DNA of 64,000 bases from Streptomyces sp. DvalAA-43 (GTDB lineage: Bacteria; Actinomycetota; Actinomycetes; Streptomycetales; Streptomycetaceae): assembly GCF_900091725.1 (NCBI RefSeq), contig NZ_FMBW01000043.1:62001-126000 (forward strand), written 5' to 3'. Below are positions 55,574 through 63,953 of this stretch, piece by piece. A model generated the notes under the pieces. It saw only the letters and a list, made by a program, of their open reading frames with translations, was not told the DNA's origin and made no database searches. Position 1 is the first letter of the stretch; each line of letters begins with the position of its first letter. A program made the translations under genes and the position numbers.

Positions 55574-56635
55574 ATGCTGTGCATACGAGGAGTTGTACTG
55601 CCCGAGCGCGAGGAGCGTACGTTCTGGATCGACGGCGAGGTGCTCCGCGCGGGCCCGCCGCCCGGCGGGCCCGCCGGGCGGGACACGGAGACGGTCGTGG
55701 ACGGCGGCTGGCTGCTGCCCGGTCTCGTCGATGTGCACACGCACCCGGGCGCGCTGGAGCCGGGCTCGCCGTTCGACGAGGCGTTGCTGCGCAGGCAGTT
55801 GGGCGAGCACCGGGACGCCGGCGTGCTCGCGGTGCGCACCCCCGGCACCGCGCAGCGGATGCCCGCGTGGGTGGCTGAGGACCCGGAACTGCCCCGGGTC
55901 ACGTCGGCGGGGCGGTGGCTGGCCACACCCGGCCGGTTCTTCCCCGGCTTCGGACGCGATGTGAGCGAGGCCGAGCTGGTGCGGGCGGCCGTGGAGGAGG
56001 CGACCGCCTCCTCGGGATGGTGCAAGGTCATCAGTGACTGGGCCGCCGACGAACCCGCCCTGCCGCTCCCGCTGTTGACCTCGGTGGTGGCGGCGGTGCA
56101 CGCGGCGGGCGGCAAGGTGGCGGTGCACTGCCAGACCGCCGAGGGCAGCCGCAATGCCGTACTGGCGGGCGCCGACAGCCTCGAACACGGCATGCATCTC
56201 GACCCGGCCCTGCTGGACCGGATGGCCGCGCAGGGCACGGCGCTCGTGCCGACGCTGAGCGTCTTCGGCGCCGGGGCGGACGCGATGCGGGCACGGGAAC
56301 CGAGCGTGCGCCGGGACCTGTGGCTGGCCGGCTGGGACAGCATGCTCGACACCGTGCGCGCGGCCCATGAGGCGAAGGTGACGGTGCTGGCGGGGACGGA
56401 CTCCTTCCCTTGCGGGACGGTCGCGGGCGAGATGGAATGGCTGGTACGGGCCGGTCTGTCGGCCCATGCGGCCCTCGGTGCCGCGTCCTGGACGGCACGG
56501 GCCTGGCTCGGTCTGCCGGGCCTCGTGGACGGCGCACCCGCCGATGTCGTCGCCTATCCGACCGACCCGACCCTGGACCCGGACGCGCTGAACCACCCGG
56601 GCCGGATCGTGCTCCGTGGACGCGTCGTGCGGTGA
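55574..56635 (+). CDS. Amidohydrolase-family protein
   Basis: A 353-residue metal-dependent hydrolase. Ligand motifs are LPGLVDVHTHPGA (HxH), a lysine in GWCKVISDW, VAVHCQTAEG, LEHGMHLDP and VLAGTDSFPCG. This pattern fits imidazolonepropionase-like or prolidase-like amidohydrolases. The substrate cannot be named from the sequence. ATG 55574 is the first start that leaves the family's usual short N-terminal strand, and no strong ribosome site is visible. A tandem-repeat spacer follows the stop. Confidence 0.85.
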   Translation: MLCIRGVVLPEREERTFWIDGEVLRAGPPPGGPAGRDTETVVDGGWLLPGLVDVHTHPGALEPGSPFDEALLRRQLGEHRDAGVLAVRTPGTAQRMPAWVAEDPELPRVTSAGRWLATPGRFFPGFGRDVSEAELVRAAVEEATASSGWCKVISDWAADEPALPLPLLTSVVAAVHAAGGKVAVHCQTAEGSRNAVLAGADSLEHGMHLDPALLDRMAAQGTALVPTLSVFGAGADAMRAREPSVRRDLWLAGWDSMLDTVRAAHEAKVTVLAGTDSFPCGTVAGEMEWLVRAGLSAHAALGAASWTARAWLGLPGLVDGAPADVVAYPTDPTLDPDALNHPGRIVLRGRVVR

Positions 56636-56747
56636 GCGACGAGTTCGGGGAAGCGACCAGTTCGGGGCGCGACGAGTCCGAGGAGCGACGGGTTCGAGAA
56701 GCGACGCGTCCGAGGAGCAACGGGTTCGGGAAGCGATGAGTTCGGGG
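56635..56747 (+). repeat. Tandem degenerate 16-17-bp repeat, about seven units
   Basis: About seven head-to-tail copies of a unit close to AGCGACGAGTTCGGGGA fill the gap after the amidohydrolase stop. Unit lengths of 16 and 17 bp argue against coding. It could be a minisatellite-like spacer. Confidence 0.75.
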
Positions 56748-56768
56748 AGCGGGAGGAGTCAGCACTGT

Positions 56769-57374
56769 ATGGACACGCACACGGAAACCACTCCCACGAT
56801 CGATCTGGAACCCGCGGCGCGGCGGATCGCCGCCCTGCTCGACGGCATCGACGAACAGCAGCTGGACGGTCCGACGCCCTGCCCCGACTACGCGGTACGC
56901 GAGCTGCTCGCCCACGTGGCCGGGCTCGGCGCGGCATTCCGCGAGGCGGCGCGCAAGAACTTCGGCCCGGTGACCGACACCGCCCCGGACGCGAAGCTTC
57001 CGGTCCTCGCCGACAACTGGCGCGAAGCGCTGCCGCCCCTGCTGGAAGAGCTGGTGACGGCCTGGCGCGATCCTGCCGCCGGGCAGGGCATGACCAGGGC
57101 GGGCGGCGTGGATCTGCCGGGTGAGGTGGCGCTGCTGGTCGTGCTGGACGAGCTGGTGATCCACGGCTGGGACCTGGCCCGGTCGACCGGTCGGCACTAC
57201 GAGGCGGACGAGGCCAGCCTTCGTATCGCGCTGGAGATGCTGACCCCCGGTGACGGCAAGCCCCGGGCGGACACCATCTTCGGGCCGCCGGTCCCGGTCC
57301 CGGCCGACGCTCCTCTCCTCGACCGGGCCGTCGCGATGAGCGGCCGCCGCCCGGACTGGAAGCCGGGCGACTGA
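56769..57374 (+). CDS. TIGR03086-family (DinB/mycothiol-maleylpyruvate-isomerase-like) protein
   Basis: A 201-residue four-helix protein of the DinB superfamily. It has LDGPTPCPDYAVRELLAHV with the first histidine, and [16 protein letters not shown] with the second conserved histidine. These metal-binding proteins are frequent in actinomycetes and some use mycothiol, but the function of this subgroup is not established. ATG 56769 follows the tandem-repeat spacer. Confidence 0.88.
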   Translation: MDTHTETTPTIDLEPAARRIAALLDGIDEQQLDGPTPCPDYAVRELLAHVAGLGAAFREAARKNFGPVTDTAPDAKLPVLADNWREALPPLLEELVTAWRDPAAGQGMTRAGGVDLPGEVALLVVLDELVIHGWDLARSTGRHYEADEASLRIALEMLTPGDGKPRADTIFGPPVPVPADAPLLDRAVAMSGRRPDWKPGD

Positions 57375-57475
57375 GCGGTGCGCGCGAAGTGCGGTGATCC
57401 GGTGGGGAGCCGCGAGCGGTGCTCCGGTGGGGGCCGTGAGCGGTGCCCCGTGGTGCTCCGGTCGGTCAGCGGTGA
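57372..57475 (+). repeat. Short degenerate repeats downstream of the TIGR03086 gene
   Basis: GAGCGGTGC recurs at least three times within about 65 bp, and a GTGCTCCGGT segment appears twice. It is a second repetitive spacer within 1 kb of the one at 56635, with a different unit. The remaining intergenic sequence to 57543 shows nothing else. Confidence 0.5.
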
Positions 57476-57543
57476 GTACGACGGGGCCGCGCGACGCTGA
57501 ACCGGTGGGCGACCGGTGACGGCACCGCCCGTCGCTCCCCCGC

Positions 57544-59673
57544 TCAGCTCAGCGTGCGCACCGCCTCGCGTGCCTGCTCCCGCAGCCGTTCATCGGCATG
57601 GGGTATCCCCGACGCCACACCCGAGGACCTCACCCGGAGGTCCCGTTCCGCCAGAGCGGTCAGTCGGCGGCGATGGTCCTCGGTGAGGGCGCCGCGGCCG
57701 AGGACGACGAGGGCCTCCAGCGCGGTCACCGCGTCGGCGTCGGCCTCCGCGGCATCCAGGAGCAGGCCGGCCGCGCGCGGGCGGTCGAGCGATTCGGGCG
57801 CGATGGCGTGCAGAGCGAGCACCGCGGCCGGCGTCCTCAGCCCGCCGGTGAGCAGGCCCTCCAGCGCGGGGACCAGCGGTCGGGCCTCGGCGCCGATGGC
57901 GGCCGCGGCCCTCGCGGCCCGGACGGCCGTCCAGCCCGTCCACTCCTCGTCGAGCCGCGCGAACACATCGGCCAGCACCGGCACCGTCTCCTCCGCCCGG
58001 CCGGTGATCCGCCACAGCGCCGAGACGATCGCGATGTCGCCGTCCAGCTGCGGAACGCTGCGCCCGTCCCCCGGGCCGCCGAGCGCGGACCGCAGCGCGG
58101 GCACCAGCTCCGCCGCCTCCGGGCCGAGCTCGGCGGCCAGGTCCGCGGCCTCCCGTACGGCATGACCGCCACGGGCGCATTGCGCGGCGACGGCCGCCGA
58201 CAGCGGGCCGGTCTCCCCCGTCAGTCCGCGCACCGCCCGGGCCGCGGGGAGCCGGCCCTCCTCGGGCCCGGAACGGGCGGCCGTGGTCAGCAGCTCCGCC
58301 GTCGCCGCGCGGTGCTCCGGTGGGCAGACCGCGGCCAGTGCCCTCGGCAGGGCCGCCGGGAGTCGCGGCAGCGCGGACCGCAGCTCGGGCAGCGCGGCCG
58401 ATGCCCGGCTCCCCCACGCCACCAGCAGGGAGGCGAGCCGGACGGGCTCGTAGGTGTCGAGGCCGTCGGCGCCCAGCCGGGTACGGATCGCGTCCAGCAA
58501 CGCGGAGTCGTACGGGAACGAGGTCTCGGACGTACCGCCGGTCAGGAATCCGCAGGCCGCACCGAGCGCACGTGGGCGCCGTCCCAGGTCGCGGGCGAGG
58601 AGCGGCGCGGCCCGCTCGGGGGCCACCGCCACGAGCGCTTCCAGCGCACGGTCCGCCGGGTCGCCCTCGCCTTCGGCGAGCAGGGCCAGCGCCGGAGCGG
58701 CCGCCGCGGCCCGGGGCCCCAGCTTCATGAGCAGCGCATACGCCCCGGGCACCTCGGCGGGGTCGGCCGACAGCATCGGCACGGCACCGGCCAGCCGTTC
58801 CGGCGCGCCGCGCGACAGCAGGCAGGCCTCCTCGGCCGCCCACAGAGCCTCCTCCCGCGCCCCGGTGACCGTACTGCGCAGGGCGGCGTCCAGCAGGGTG
58901 TACGCGGCCTCGCGGTCCGCGTCGGTGTCGCGGAGCAGCAGTGCTTCGACGACGTACTGCAGCGGTTCGCCGTGCTCCAGGTCCAGCCTGCCCTCGACGA
59001 GGCCGTTGGCGGGCAGGAGGGACAGCATCGCCCCGTGGTGCGCCCGCTCCCAGGGCGCTCCGCCGTCCACGCAGGCCAGCAGTGCCGCGAACCGCACCTC
59101 GGCGGGCTCGTCCGCGCCGAGGGCAGCGGCCGCGGCGGCGGCCGTACCCGCCGGGTCCAGATGTGCCAGGGCGCCGAGGAGTTCGGCCCGCACCCCGGGA
59201 TCCGTCTCGGTCCCCCCGCGCGGGCGGAGCACCGGCAGCACTCTTTCAGCCGCGCCGGTCATCGCGGCGGCCCAGACGGCGGCCCGTCGGAGCCCCGGGT
59301 CCTCGGCGTCGACCGTCGCGAGGAGCAGCGGCAACTGATCGACGACGGCCGCCCGGCAGGCCGCCTCGTCGCCGTCGCCGTCGTCCGCGCCGCCCTCCGC
59401 TATCCCGCCGAGCAGCACCAGCAGGTCCTCCGTGCGGTACCCGGCTCCGGCGAGCCGCGCGAGGTACGGCACGGCGCGGGCCGTGGCCCCGTACACCGAG
59501 CCCTGGTGCAGGATGCTGCCGTACAGCTCGGACACCGCCTCGGACGCGGCGTCCTCGCTCTCCCCCGCGAGGGCCCGCAGGAGGTCGGGGACGTCGGCCG
59601 CGCTCCCGTAGGCGTGCTGGAGATCCGCCCAGGGCTGGGCGTCGACGTCGGCGAGGAACCGTGTGAGATCCAT
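57544..59673 (-). CDS. Large HEAT-repeat protein
   Basis: A 709-residue alanine- and leucine-rich protein built of many helical repeats of about 35-40 residues. Examples are DPGLRRAAVWAAAMTG, EVRFAALLACVDGG and VRAARAAAAIGAEARPLVPAL. It has no signal peptide, membrane segment or catalytic motif, so it is probably a cytoplasmic scaffold. ATG 59673 (MDLTRFLADV) is preferred. Upstream in-frame starts at 59685 and 59706 add only 4 to 11 residues. No functional partner is evident from the neighbours. Confidence 0.82.
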   Translation of the reverse strand: MDLTRFLADVDAQPWADLQHAYGSAADVPDLLRALAGESEDAASEAVSELYGSILHQGSVYGATARAVPYLARLAGAGYRTEDLLVLLGGIAEGGADDGDGDEAACRAAVVDQLPLLLATVDAEDPGLRRAAVWAAAMTGAAERVLPVLRPRGGTETDPGVRAELLGALAHLDPAGTAAAAAAALGADEPAEVRFAALLACVDGGAPWERAHHGAMLSLLPANGLVEGRLDLEHGEPLQYVVEALLLRDTDADREAAYTLLDAALRSTVTGAREEALWAAEEACLLSRGAPERLAGAVPMLSADPAEVPGAYALLMKLGPRAAAAAPALALLAEGEGDPADRALEALVAVAPERAAPLLARDLGRRPRALGAACGFLTGGTSETSFPYDSALLDAIRTRLGADGLDTYEPVRLASLLVAWGSRASAALPELRSALPRLPAALPRALAAVCPPEHRAATAELLTTAARSGPEEGRLPAARAVRGLTGETGPLSAAVAAQCARGGHAVREAADLAAELGPEAAELVPALRSALGGPGDGRSVPQLDGDIAIVSALWRITGRAEETVPVLADVFARLDEEWTGWTAVRAARAAAAIGAEARPLVPALEGLLTGGLRTPAAVLALHAIAPESLDRPRAAGLLLDAAEADADAVTALEALVVLGRGALTEDHRRRLTALAERDLRVRSSGVASGIPHADERLREQAREAVRTLS

Positions 59674-59789
59674 GCGAAGGATCATGGCACCGGGCACTGA
59701 CAACACCGCTCCGGGCCGCCGGTCCCCGGCCTGTCATCGGCCGGTCGTCGGCCGCGCCGGACGGCCCCCGGACAGGCCCTCGGCGGGCC

Positions 59790-60473
59790 TCAGCTGGTGA
59801 AGAACTCCGTGATCTGCTGGGCGACCTGGTCGGGGTGGACCTCGTGCACCCGGTGGCCGCCCCCGATCGTGATCAGCCGGCAGTCCGGGATCATCGAGGC
59901 CATGTCCTGCAGGCGGCCCTGGGGCATGGTGGACTCCGGACCGCCCGCGATCATCAGTGTCGGCGCGACGATCTCGCCGAGGCCGGCCGCCCACGCCGGG
60001 TCGGGGTCGGCCATCTCGGCCCGGACGGGAGCCACGACGGCCCGGTCGTAGTCCACCGGGCCCTCCGGCTCGGCGGCGGGCCTCGGCTCGCTCGGGAACG
60101 GCGGCGGGGTCTCCACGAGCGCCAGCCGCTCCACCCGGTCCGCGTGCTCCTGGGCGAGCAGATGGGCGACGACACCGCCCATGGAGTGGCCGACCAGGCC
60201 GACCCGGTCGAGCTCGCACTCGTCCAGGAAGCCGAGGACGTCGTCCCGCATCAGCTCGCAGGAGTACTCGTCCGGCCAGTCGCTCTCGCCGTGACCGCGC
60301 AGGTCCAGGGCGTACACCCGCCACTCCTCGCCGAGCAGGGCACCGACCGCCTCCCAGCTCGCGGCCGAGCCGCCGAGGCCGTGCAGCAGAACCACGGGCG
60401 AGCCGAAGGGGTCGCCCCAGGTCCGGTACGCCAGACGTACGTCGCCGACATCCACTACAGACTGATCTTCCAT
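59790..60473 (-). CDS. Alpha/beta hydrolase
   Basis: A 227-residue alpha/beta hydrolase. The oxyanion strand VVLLHGLGGSAASWEAV is followed by ALDLRGHGESDWP, the nucleophile elbow LVGHSMGGVVAHLLA and the distal LMIAGGPESTM. The catalytic histidine is in GGGHRVHEVHPDQV. The closest pattern is the epoxide-hydrolase/haloperoxidase/esterase group, and the substrate is not predictable. ATG 60473 or 60479 both fit. Confidence 0.9.
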   Translation of the reverse strand: MEDQSVVDVGDVRLAYRTWGDPFGSPVVLLHGLGGSAASWEAVGALLGEEWRVYALDLRGHGESDWPDEYSCELMRDDVLGFLDECELDRVGLVGHSMGGVVAHLLAQEHADRVERLALVETPPPFPSEPRPAAEPEGPVDYDRAVVAPVRAEMADPDPAWAAGLGEIVAPTLMIAGGPESTMPQGRLQDMASMIPDCRLITIGGGHRVHEVHPDQVAQQITEFFTS

Positions 60474-60764
60474 ACCCATGACGCTACAGGCGCACGGGAG
60501 CGGATCGTTCCGCCGCCTCCCGACGACCGCCGTACGGCTCGCGCCCGGCGCCCATTGCCGGATCGACGCCCACGCAAACCCATGATCGGCGGGCGCGGGA
60601 AGCGTCCGCCCCGCCCCCGCGCACGCCGGTGCGTACCGCATATGACCAGCGCCTTCGCTCCTGCCCGAAGACCGATCCGGACCCGTGACCAGGCGGTCGG
60701 CGGCTCCGTTGGGGCCGGTGTACGGCTCACGCCGACGTGGGCCGGAAACGGAGGAGAAAGCCAC

Positions 60765-61073
60765 ATGATGAAGAAGATGATGCTGGCCGCGATGGTGCTG
60801 ACCGCCGGTCTCGGGCTGGCCGTGAGCCCTGCCGCCCAGGCCGCGCAGAGCCCCGCCGCCGTGCAGGCCGTGAAGGCACCCGCAGCGGTCTGCACCGTCA
60901 ACGACAACGGGGTGAACTTCCGCGGCGGGCCGGGCACCGACTACCCGGTCCTCGGGACGGTGAACCGGGGTCAGAACCTGAACTACCGAGGTCAGCAGGG
61001 CAACTGGATCATGGGTGACCTGTGGGGCGGCCCCACGGGCGTCTGGATCCACGTGGCCTACCTCGACTGCTGA
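60765..61073 (+). CDS. Secreted SH3-like domain protein
   Basis: A 102-residue secreted protein. The signal peptide MMKKMMLAAMVLTAGLGLAV ends near AAQAAQ, followed by one bacterial SH3 domain with VNFRGGPGTDYPVLGTVNRG and WIHVAYLDC. SH3b domains bind cell-wall peptides. A pair of cysteines (in AVCTVND and LDC) may form a disulfide. GGAGGAG precedes ATG 60765. A strong hairpin lies downstream. The 290 bp upstream (60474-60764) hold no other supportable gene. Confidence 0.88.
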   Translation: MMKKMMLAAMVLTAGLGLAVSPAAQAAQSPAAVQAVKAPAAVCTVNDNGVNFRGGPGTDYPVLGTVNRGQNLNYRGQQGNWIMGDLWGGPTGVWIHVAYLDC

Positions 61074-61121
61074 GTCTCAGCGCCCCGGTCCGCCTCGCGG
61101 CCCCGCCGCACCGCCCGCCCC

Positions 61122-61155
61122 GGCCCCGCATCGCGCGTTCGCGCGGTGCGGGGCC
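61122..61155 (+). terminator. Terminator after the SH3 protein gene
   Basis: A 14-bp stem (61122-61135 with 61142-61155, one G-T pair) and a 6-nt CGTTCG loop, 48 bp after the stop. Confidence 0.8.
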
Positions 61156-61223
61156 TCTCGTGTTCCGGGTGAACTTCTCAACTCCTCGTTGCCGGAGGGG
61201 TGTACGGCCACCCTCCACTCTGA

Positions 61224-61238
61224 TAGGAAAGCTTCCTA
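61224..61238. promoter_or_regulatory. Palindrome in the chitosanase promoter, CsnR-like operator
   Basis: TAGGAAAGCTTCCTA has TAGGAA and TTCCTA arms around a 3-bp centre, 39 bp before the chitosanase start. Actinomycete chitosanase genes are known to carry a palindromic operator for the ROK repressor CsnR of this general form. I recall the type but cannot confirm the exact consensus. Confidence 0.6.
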
Positions 61239-61276
61239 ACAGACCGTCGGAACGAAGAACTCCCCTTGGAGGACTG

Positions 61277-62155
61277 GTGCACGCTCCCCATAAGCGCGCC
61301 GCACGTCGCAACACCCGCCCCGTGCGCCTCACGGTCATCGCGGTCGGACTGGCCCTCACGGCCATTCCCGTCACCGCTTACGCCGGTGGCCTCACACACC
61401 AGGCGGCCCCTCGACCGGCGGAAGCGGCCCCCCGGGCCGCCGCCGCGACCGGGCTGGAGGATCCGGCGAAGAAGGAGATCGCCATGCAACTGGTCTCCAG
61501 CGCCGAGAACTCCTCCCTCAACTGGAAGTCCCAGTACAAGTACATCGAGGACATCGACGACGACCGCGGCTACACCGGCGGCATCATCGGTTTCTGTTCC
61601 GGAACGGGCGACATGCTCGACCTCGTCGAGCTGTACACCGAGCGCAAGCCCGACAACGTCCTCGCGAAGTACCTCCCCGCGCTGCGGAAGGTCAACGGCA
61701 CCCCCTCGCACAGCGGTCTCGACCCGAACTTCACCAAGGACTGGGCGAAGGCCGCTTCCGACTCGGCGTTCAAGAAGGCGCAGGACGACGAGCGGGACCG
61801 GGTGTACTTCAACCCGGCCGTCAAGCAGGGCAAGGCCGACGGCATCGGCACGCTGGGCCAGTTCGCGTACTACGACGCCATCGTCATGCACGGTGACGGC
61901 GACGACAGCACCGGCTTCAGCGCCATCCGCAAGCGGGCCCTCTCGAAGGCGAAGCCGCCGTCCCAGGGCGGCAACGAGACCACGTACCTCAACGCCTTCC
62001 TCGACGCCCGTGTCTGGGCGATGAAGCAGGAGGAGGCCCACGAGGACACCAGCCGGGTGGACACCGCCCAGCGGGTCTTCCTGAAGAAGGGCAACCTGAA
62101 CCTGGACCCGCCGCTCGACTGGAAGGTCTACGGCGACAGCTACCACATCGGCTGA
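61277..62155 (+). CDS. csn: Secreted GH46 chitosanase
   Basis: A 292-residue secreted chitosanase that cleaves chitosan internally. The signal peptide ends near PVTAYAGG, and a linker follows. The catalytic domain starts near LEDPAKKEIAMQLVSSAENS, with the catalytic acid Glu in SSAENSS and the second acid in DIDDDRGYTGG. IIGFCSGTGDMLDLVELYT is strongly conserved. Start GTG 61277 has TTGGAGG in front. A palindrome is positioned as an operator at 61224, and a strong terminator follows. Confidence 0.95.
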   Translation: MHAPHKRAARRNTRPVRLTVIAVGLALTAIPVTAYAGGLTHQAAPRPAEAAPRAAAATGLEDPAKKEIAMQLVSSAENSSLNWKSQYKYIEDIDDDRGYTGGIIGFCSGTGDMLDLVELYTERKPDNVLAKYLPALRKVNGTPSHSGLDPNFTKDWAKAASDSAFKKAQDDERDRVYFNPAVKQGKADGIGTLGQFAYYDAIVMHGDGDDSTGFSAIRKRALSKAKPPSQGGNETTYLNAFLDARVWAMKQEEAHEDTSRVDTAQRVFLKKGNLNLDPPLDWKVYGDSYHIG

Positions 62156-62175
62156 CGCACCCGGGCGACATGACC

Positions 62176-62219
62176 GTGGCGCGTACGGCGGCCCTCACGG
62201 GTGCCGCCGTACGCGCCAC
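62176..62219. terminator. Terminator between chitosanase and purine permease genes
   Basis: A perfect 17-bp stem (62176-62192 with 62203-62219) and a 10-nt loop, between convergent stops at 62155 and 62258. Confidence 0.85.
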
Positions 62220-62257
62220 AGTGCTGTACCGGCCCGTATCCGACAGGGCCGGTCGGC

Positions 62258-63706
62258 TCAGTGCGCGGCCACCGGGTCCGCGGCCGCGGGGCTCTGCTCC
62301 CGCTCCGAGGGTTCCGGCTCCGGCTTCCCGCCGAGGTGGTTGAAGGCCAGGTTGAGCACGATCGCCACCACGCAGCCGGTCGAGATCCCGGAGTCCAGGA
62401 CGACCAGCAGGTCCTTCGGGAACGAGTGGTAGAACTCCGGCGCGGCGATCGGGATCAGGCCGATGCCCACGGCCGCGGCGACGATCAGCGCGTTCTCGCC
62501 CTTCTCCAGCGCGGCGGTGGCCAGGGTCTGGATGCCGCTGGCGGCGACCGAACCGAAGAGCACGATGCCCGCGCCGCCGAGGACCGGCAGCGGGACGAGC
62601 GCGATGACGGACGCCGCTACGGGGACCAGTCCGAGCACGATCAGGATGCCGCCGCCGGCGGCCACCACGAAGCGGCTGCGGACCTTCGTCATCGCGACCA
62701 GACCGATGTTCTGGGCGAAGGCACTGCACATGAAACCGTTGAAGAGCGGGCTGATGGCGCTGCCCAGGGTGTCGGCGCGCAGACCGCCCTCGATGGTCCG
62801 CTCGTCCGCCGGCCGGTCGACGATCCTGCCGAGCGCGAGCATGTCCGCGGTGGACTCGGTCATGCAGACCAGCATCACGATGCTCATCGAGACGATCGCG
62901 GCGATCTCGAACTGCGGCGCGCCGAAGTGGAACGGCGTCGGGAAGCCGATCGGGTCGGCGTCCTTGATGGCTCCGAAGTCGGTGATGCCGACCGGGATCG
63001 CGATCAGGGTGCCGACGATCAGCCCGAGCAGGATGGCGATCTGCTGGAGGAATCCGCGCAGCAGTTTGCGCAGTGCGAGGACGATCACCAGGGTCACCGC
63101 GGCCATGGTGATGTTGGTCGTGGAGCCGTAGTCGGCGGCCTTGGCGTTGCCGCCCTGGGACCAGTTGAAGGCGACCGGCAGCAGGGAGACACCGATCAGG
63201 GTGATCACGGTGCCGGTGACCACGGGCGGGAAGAAGCGGACCAGTTTGCAGAAGTACGGGGCCAGCAGGAAGCCGATCAGGCTGGCGACGATGATCGCGC
63301 CGAAGATGACGGCGATGCCGTCGTGCCCGCGGTCCTTGCCGATCGCCACCATCGGGGTGACCCCGGCGAACGAGACCCCGTTGACGAACGGCAGCCGGGC
63401 GCCGATCCGCCAGAAGCCGAGGGTCTGGAGCAGGGTGGCGATGCCCGCGGTGAACAGGCTCGCCCCCATCAGGAAGGCGGTCTCCTTGGGGCTGAGGCCC
63501 ACGGCGGGCCCCACGATCATCGGCGGGGCCACCACGCCCGCGTACATCGCGGCCACGTGCTGGAGGCCACTGGTGAACATCTTCAGCGGGGGAAGTGTTT
63601 CGTCGACCGGATGTTTCCGGTCCGTCGAGGCCGACTCGGGGGCGAGGTGGGGATCGGCATCGGATGCTGCGTCTGCGTCGTTGCGAAACCTGGGCGTAGC
63701 TGCCAC
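62258..63706 (-). CDS. NCS2-family nucleobase permease (xanthine/uric acid type)
   Basis: A 482-residue permease with about 12 to 14 membrane helices. NCS2 landmarks are LQHVAAMYAGVVAPPMIVG near the N-terminus and FAQNIGLVAMTKVRSR (QNxGxxxxTxV motif). The signature segment is preceded by TESTADMLALGRIV. The xanthine/uric acid branch is most likely and would fit with purine and ureide catabolism, but uracil transport cannot be excluded. GTG 63706 has GGAGGA ahead. In-frame starts further upstream add a histidine-rich leader without a ribosome site. Confidence 0.9.
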   Translation of the reverse strand: MAATPRFRNDADAASDADPHLAPESASTDRKHPVDETLPPLKMFTSGLQHVAAMYAGVVAPPMIVGPAVGLSPKETAFLMGASLFTAGIATLLQTLGFWRIGARLPFVNGVSFAGVTPMVAIGKDRGHDGIAVIFGAIIVASLIGFLLAPYFCKLVRFFPPVVTGTVITLIGVSLLPVAFNWSQGGNAKAADYGSTTNITMAAVTLVIVLALRKLLRGFLQQIAILLGLIVGTLIAIPVGITDFGAIKDADPIGFPTPFHFGAPQFEIAAIVSMSIVMLVCMTESTADMLALGRIVDRPADERTIEGGLRADTLGSAISPLFNGFMCSAFAQNIGLVAMTKVRSRFVVAAGGGILIVLGLVPVAASVIALVPLPVLGGAGIVLFGSVAASGIQTLATAALEKGENALIVAAAVGIGLIPIAAPEFYHSFPKDLLVVLDSGISTGCVVAIVLNLAFNHLGGKPEPEPSEREQSPAAADPVAAH

Positions 63707-63830
63707 GGCGGTTCCTCCGGTCGGGTGCACGTCTGCGGTGACGTGGGTGTCAGGGAGGTGGTGCATGTGGGGCGTTGAAGCAGGTGGGGCAGGTCGTGCA
63801 GCTGGTGCGGGCAGCTTGGTAGCGCCGACG

Positions 63831-63862
63831 CGGGGGCGCGTACGGGTGAGTACGCGCCCCCG
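63831..63862. terminator. Hairpin upstream of the permease gene
   Basis: A perfect 13-bp stem (63831-63843 with 63850-63862) and a 6-nt loop. It may be part of a double terminator with the hairpin at 63897, or lie in the permease leader. Confidence 0.5.
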
Positions 63863-63896
63863 TGCCGGTTGCCGCGGGCCCCGCTCGGGTCCACGG

Positions 63897-63930
63897 CGGC
63901 CGGCCGAGGGCCGTCCCCCTCGGCCGGCCG
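63897..63930 (-). terminator. Terminator of the leftward gene ending at 63954
   Basis: A perfect 14-bp stem (63897-63910 with 63917-63930) and a 6-nt loop, 24 bp after the stop codon of the partial gene at the right edge. Confidence 0.75.
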
Positions 63931-63953
63931 GTCTCGGGGGTGTCGCGGGAGTG

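Noticed and set aside
56635..56747. Tandem repeats considered as a CRISPR array
   Set aside because: Units are 16-17 bp with no unique spacers between them and no cas genes nearby.
57598..59700. A 700-codon plus-strand frame opposite the HEAT-repeat gene
   Set aside because: Composition is arginine/glycine/glutamine-rich without domains, whereas the minus strand gives regular helical repeats.
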